Positions 57,063-64,000 of a DNA stretch of 64,000 bases are shown one piece after another. The notes under the pieces are model-generated. The model saw nothing but the letters and a program-made list of their open reading frames with translations, was not told the DNA's origin and ran no database searches. The translations under genes and the position numbers were made by a program. Source of the DNA: Alistipes sp. Zagget8 (GTDB taxonomy: Bacteria; Bacteroidota; Bacteroidia; Bacteroidales; Rikenellaceae); NCBI GenBank assembly GCA_001941065.1, contig MSHJ01000013.1, positions 186,001 through 250,000 on the forward strand, read 5' to 3'. How positions within the stretch are numbered: position 1 is the first letter of the stretch; each line of letters opens with the position of its first letter.

Positions 57063-59276
57063 ATGAACCGTATAAAAAATCTATTCATACTCCTGTCGGG
57101 GCTGCTTCTCTGGACGGGATGCAGCGACGACAAGGAGGTCGGCGGAGCGGACATCCGTCCCATCACGCTCTCTCCGGAACAGGACGCCGTGACCATCACG
57201 CGCGAAAATGCCGCACAGACGGCCCTGACCTTCATGTGGAACGACGGGAGCCGCTATGCCGGCAAAACGGCCTATACGCTCGAACTCGCCCTCAAGGATG
57301 CTCCCGTTGCGAAGGTGCACAAGGTCGAAGGCATTACGACGAACAGCCATTCGTTCACCGGAGCCGAACTGCAGGAGCTGATCGTCGGCGAGTGGGGTGC
57401 TGAGGCGGGCGACCCGGTGATCCTCACGGCCCGTGTCGCGGCAGTCTCCGGCTCCGAGTCGGTCAACCTTTCGGCGGTCGTGCAGATCGGCGTGACGACC
57501 TATGCGACGCTGTTGTCGCTGACGCTGTCGGTCGATCCGCAGACCCTCATTCTCGACGAGGCGCAAGCCGCTGAAACGGCTGTGGCTTTCGCGTGGAGCG
57601 ATGCGAACGACTATGCCGCTGACGCTACCTATCGCTTCTCGCTCGGGATTTCGGGCGACGAAACGGCCGTGGAGACCGCCGATGCCGCCGGTATGGGGAA
57701 AACCTATACGGTGGGTGCGCTCAATGAGCTGCTCACCGAGACCTGGGGGCAGGAACCCGGCCGCCGCATCACGCTCGAAGCGCGTGTCGCCGCTTATGTC
57801 GGCGGGGAACAGCAGGCGGTGTCGGCCATCTCCTATGTCGATGTGACGCCCTACGGAGCAACGCCGGTCTTCGCGTCGCTCGCGCTTTTCGGCGATGCGA
57901 CTCCCGGCGGTACGGACCCGGCGCAGGCCGTGGTCATGACCCGTTCCGGGGACGACAGTCCGGAATTCACGTGGCAGGGTGCGCTGGAGGCCGGAACCCT
58001 GCGTGTGCTGTGCAATCCCGACGGTACGCTCGGTGTCGATCAGTTCATCGCCTCCGAGGCCGACAGGGAGATCGCTTCGGGACGCAGCGAGACCATGACC
58101 CTCACCCGGGCCTCCGATCCCGCCCGGAATGCGTATATGTGGAAGATCGCGCAGGCGGGCGAATACACCGTCACCGTGGATACCGAGCAGCGCACGATTC
58201 TCTTCACGCTCGAACGGCGCTTCTACACGTCCCTCGCGATGGTAGGTCCCGCGACTCCCGGCGACTGGGCGATCACGGAGGCGACGCCGCTGACGCGCAG
58301 CGGACGTGTCTTTACGTGGGAAGGCGAATTGAAGGTCGGTACGCTGCGCTTTGCATGCGATCCCGACGGCACCTGGGAAACCGACCAGTATATCGCTTCG
58401 GAACGGGACAAACCCGTGGTCTCGGGCGTCAGCGAGGAGCTGGTGCTGGCGGCCGTGTCGGAGCCGAACCGTGGCGACTTCATGTGGAAGATCGGCGTTC
58501 CGGGAACCTGGGCCATTTCGGTCGATACCGGGGCAGGAACGGTCGTGTTCACCCTCAAACGGAGCCTGCTGGAGAACTGCACGGCGATGCACATGGTGGG
58601 CGATGCCGCGCCCAACGGCTGGGATGCCGGGAATATGACCCCGCTCGCGGCCGAGGGCACGACGTGGAAATGGTCGGGACACCTGAACCGCGGCGAACTG
58701 AAATTCGTCTGCAACCGGACCCCGGGCAACGACTGGGGCGATTACCAGCTGCTTGCGACCGTAGCGGGCGACCCGGTCACTCCGGATGCCGCGGTCAAAC
58801 CTTTCGCCTGCACCCCCGCCGACGACAACAAATGGGACATCCGCACGCCCGGCAATTATGAAATAGCCGTCGATATGCAGGCCCAGATCGTCACCTTCCG
58901 CTTGGTGCGGAGCGATGCCGAGGAGACTGCCTATCCGTCGCTCGGGCTGATCGGAGGCGCGGCGCCCCAGGGCTGGGGATTCGATTACAGCCAATCGACG
59001 CTCCTTCCGGAAGACGGCAACCGCTATTACACCTGGACCGGGCACCTGAACGAGGGCGGTCTCAATATCATGTGCGACATCTCCGATACGGAGTGGGGGA
59101 GTCCCCGGCTGACGGCGCTCGAGCCGGACACGCAGGTCGTGTCGGGCGAAGCCTGCGGCATGCACTACAAGCAGGACGACAATGCCTGGCTTATAGCCAC
59201 GCCCGGACGTTACACGATACGCGTGGACATACACGCTATGCAGGTGGTCTTTACGCTCGAACAAGCTGACGAATAA
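57063..59276 (+). CDS. SusF-like lipoprotein with two Ig domains and four binding modules
   Basis: This 737-residue lipoprotein has lipobox LWTGC (Cys20) followed by SDDKE. Two tandem SusE Ig-like domains (about residues 30-145 and 150-265) repeat the phrases AQTALTFMW and AETAVAFAW. Four SusF-type modules follow (about 278-390, 391-505, 506-620, 625-737), each with a GxAxPxGW/D-like start such as MVGPATPGDW and MVGDAAPNGW. This is longer than the classic SusF, with one more Ig module and one more binding module. It presumably gives multivalent glycan binding on the cell surface. It lies 18 bp after the SusE-like gene. Confidence 0.85.
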   Translation: MNRIKNLFILLSGLLLWTGCSDDKEVGGADIRPITLSPEQDAVTITRENAAQTALTFMWNDGSRYAGKTAYTLELALKDAPVAKVHKVEGITTNSHSFTGAELQELIVGEWGAEAGDPVILTARVAAVSGSESVNLSAVVQIGVTTYATLLSLTLSVDPQTLILDEAQAAETAVAFAWSDANDYAADATYRFSLGISGDETAVETADAAGMGKTYTVGALNELLTETWGQEPGRRITLEARVAAYVGGEQQAVSAISYVDVTPYGATPVFASLALFGDATPGGTDPAQAVVMTRSGDDSPEFTWQGALEAGTLRVLCNPDGTLGVDQFIASEADREIASGRSETMTLTRASDPARNAYMWKIAQAGEYTVTVDTEQRTILFTLERRFYTSLAMVGPATPGDWAITEATPLTRSGRVFTWEGELKVGTLRFACDPDGTWETDQYIASERDKPVVSGVSEELVLAAVSEPNRGDFMWKIGVPGTWAISVDTGAGTVVFTLKRSLLENCTAMHMVGDAAPNGWDAGNMTPLAAEGTTWKWSGHLNRGELKFVCNRTPGNDWGDYQLLATVAGDPVTPDAAVKPFACTPADDNKWDIRTPGNYEIAVDMQAQIVTFRLVRSDAEETAYPSLGLIGGAAPQGWGFDYSQSTLLPEDGNRYYTWTGHLNEGGLNIMCDISDTEWGSPRLTALEPDTQVVSGEACGMHYKQDDNAWLIATPGRYTIRVDIHAMQVVFTLEQADE

Positions 59277-59287
59277 AATAAACTGTT

Positions 59288-61042
59288 ATGAAAATGATCG
59301 GATATTTATATGCAATAAGCCTTATGGGGTCGCTGTGCGTTTCGTCGTGCGAAAGCGACGATGCGCGGTCGGATGCCGGACCCCTTTCGGATTTCTACCT
59401 CACGGTGTCGGCGGATGCCGTGCAGCTCTCGCAGCAGAACGCCGCGCGTCAGGCGCTGGAGATCGCCTGGAGCGGCGGTGCCGACGACGGCTCGACCCGC
59501 TATACGCTCGAAATCGGCATCGACGGCGAGGCACCGGCCGGTGCCGGAAGCTGGTCGAAGAGCTTCGCCCGGGGCGAGCGTGCCTGTGTGCTGACGCAGG
59601 AGGAGCTGAACCGGATCGTCATCGACGAATGCAACGTCCGCGAATCGGCCTCCGTGCGGCTGAAAGTGAAACTGACGATGAACACCTCGGTCCATTGGAA
59701 ACTTTACAGCGCCGCCGACAGCGCCTATGTGAATTGCACTCTCTACACGCCCGTCTATCCCGAGCAGCGCCACAAGGCCCCGATGTACTGGAGTCCTTAC
59801 GAGTACAACTACGAGAAGAACAGCTATATGCCCGAGGACGAATGGCAGGCCAACATCGACTGGGTGGCCGCCAACCTGAAGAATTACGGCTATACGCTGG
59901 TCTCGACCGACGGCTGGATGACCGAACACGACCTGCGTGTCTGCAACGAATACGGTTATATCTCGCGGGCGTCGATCAACTGGCAGCACGACTACGCCTA
60001 CTGGGCCGATTACTGCCGTTCGAAGGGGCTGCAGCTGGGTATCTACGGCAATCCGCTCTGGGTTCCCCGCGAGGTGGCCCAGTCCGGCATCAAGATCAAG
60101 GGTACGGACATTCCCGTCGCCAACATCGTCGACCTGAACGAATACCGCAACGGGCACCAGTACAACTGGGTGCAGCTGGACCGGGAGGGTGCCGAAGCGT
60201 GGGTGAGGGGCTATGTCGACCACTATGCCGAGATGGGCGCCGTCTTCCTGCGTGTCGATTTCCTCTCGTTCTACGAGGACGGCAAGGACCGTTTTCGTCC
60301 CGAGGGCGTGGGCCCCGACCGTCCGGACTGGATGTATGAAACCGCCCTGCGGTGGATGCACGAGCAGTGCGACAAGCACGATATGTTCCTTTCGGTGGCC
60401 ATGAACCACGCTTATGGCGACGCCGCCGTCGAACGCAACTATGCGCACTCGATTCGCGTCAGCGTCGATACCGAGGCCGGGGGTTGGGACCGCTTTTCGG
60501 CACTGGAACGGGGCGTGCACTATCCGATGTGGATGCAATGGATGAACCCGTTCGACGGCCTCGTCTATTTCTCCCGCATCTCGGGCCGGGGCCGCGTGAT
60601 GCTCGACGGCGACTTTATCCGTCTGAACACGATGGCTTCGGACGCCGAATGCCGCTCGGTCGTTTCGCTCAATGTCGTCGCCGGTGGACTTGTGGCCGTT
60701 GCAGACTGTCACGACACGGCGGGCGACAGGCTCCGGTTCTACCAGAACCGCGAACTGACGGCCCTCGTGCAGGATGGTTTCACGGGCAAACCCCTCTCGG
60801 ACGACCCGAACGATCCGCAGAGCTCCGTCTGGACGGGCGAGCTGACCGACGGCAGCAGGGTCGTGGCGGTGTTCAACCGCGAGTCCCAGCCCCTGGAGTA
60901 TACGCTCACGCCCTCCGAACAGGGCTTCACGGGTGGGGTAGTGCGCGACCTCTGGGAACACCGGAACCTGCCGCAGCAATCCTCTTACGAATTCGACATT
61001 CCGGCGCACGACTGCGTCGTCCTGAAAATATCCAAGCAATAA
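59288..61042 (+). CDS. Lipoprotein glycoside hydrolase of clan GH-D with N-terminal SusE domain
   Basis: This 584-residue surface lipoprotein has lipobox VSSC followed by ESDDARS. Residues about 30-150 repeat the SusE Ig-like pattern of the two upstream genes (QQNAARQALEIAWSGGADDGS, LTQEELNRIVIDE). Residues about 165-500 look like a GH27/GH36-type TIM barrel: SPYEYNYEKNSY, a likely nucleophile Asp324 in VFLRVDFLSFY, and a likely acid/base Asp in MLDGDFIRLN (Asp440 or Asp442). A beta C-terminal domain follows. In this context an alpha-glucan-cleaving activity such as isomaltodextranase is possible, but alpha-galactosidase cannot be excluded. Confidence 0.75.
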   Translation: MKMIGYLYAISLMGSLCVSSCESDDARSDAGPLSDFYLTVSADAVQLSQQNAARQALEIAWSGGADDGSTRYTLEIGIDGEAPAGAGSWSKSFARGERACVLTQEELNRIVIDECNVRESASVRLKVKLTMNTSVHWKLYSAADSAYVNCTLYTPVYPEQRHKAPMYWSPYEYNYEKNSYMPEDEWQANIDWVAANLKNYGYTLVSTDGWMTEHDLRVCNEYGYISRASINWQHDYAYWADYCRSKGLQLGIYGNPLWVPREVAQSGIKIKGTDIPVANIVDLNEYRNGHQYNWVQLDREGAEAWVRGYVDHYAEMGAVFLRVDFLSFYEDGKDRFRPEGVGPDRPDWMYETALRWMHEQCDKHDMFLSVAMNHAYGDAAVERNYAHSIRVSVDTEAGGWDRFSALERGVHYPMWMQWMNPFDGLVYFSRISGRGRVMLDGDFIRLNTMASDAECRSVVSLNVVAGGLVAVADCHDTAGDRLRFYQNRELTALVQDGFTGKPLSDDPNDPQSSVWTGELTDGSRVVAVFNRESQPLEYTLTPSEQGFTGGVVRDLWEHRNLPQQSSYEFDIPAHDCVVLKISKQ

Positions 61043-61048
61043 TCTACC

Positions 61049-64000
<2,952 letters not shown>

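Overview
The window looks like a GC-rich Bacteroidales chromosome, most like the Rikenellaceae genus Alistipes. The reasons are the high G+C, the SusC/SusD pairs, the many lipoproteins with acidic residues after the lipobox Cys, the Bacteroidetes DUF families (DUF4876, DUF5606, DUF5689, DUF6377, DUF6850), and promoters of the TTTG-N19-TAnnTTTG type. The genus is an inference from gene content. I saw no rRNA, tRNA, CRISPR array, transposase or phage gene.

Layout. 1-7.6 kb (minus): an operon of a TonB-dependent receptor, a DUF4876 lipoprotein, a DUF6850 beta-barrel and a C25/caspase-like cysteine peptidase that runs off the left edge. 8.1-11.7 kb (plus): an outer-membrane barrel and alanine dehydrogenase. 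12-21 kb (plus): two paralogous lipoproteins with FISUMP-like C-termini, a SusC gene with an in-frame amber codon, a SusD gene and a lipoprotein. 21.3-27.4 kb (plus): a leucine operon leuA-leuC-leuD-second LeuA-like synthase-leuB. 27.6-34 kb: obgE, two DUF5689 lipoproteins, serB, an MscS channel, a small lipoprotein, a DUF5606 protein and mgsA. 34-43 kb (minus): a metallophosphoesterase, then a SusC/SusD locus whose last gene encodes a lipoprotein with tandem acyl-carrier-protein-like domains. 43.2-49 kb: dusB, a CorC/HlyC-type CBS protein, argS, an OmpA-like protein and a small conserved protein. 49.1 kb to the right edge (plus): an alpha-glucan-type polysaccharide utilization locus with a DUF6377 regulator, SusC, SusD, SusE-like, SusF-like, a clan GH-D enzyme, GH65 and GH97 (cut by the edge).

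The most notable pattern is three long G/C homopolymer tracts (8, 9 and 11 nt), all about 35-46 codons into genes for exported outer-membrane proteins, just after the signal peptide. As written, one gene is in frame (TonB receptor) and two are out of frame (FISUMP lipoprotein, second SusC). Each of the two is restored by a one-base change in tract length. This looks like slipped-strand ON/OFF switching of surface nutrient receptors. The other strong oddity is the secreted ACP-like lipoprotein in an AT-richer patch (about 35.6-37.3 kb) that also covers the C-terminal part of the neighbouring lipoprotein gene.
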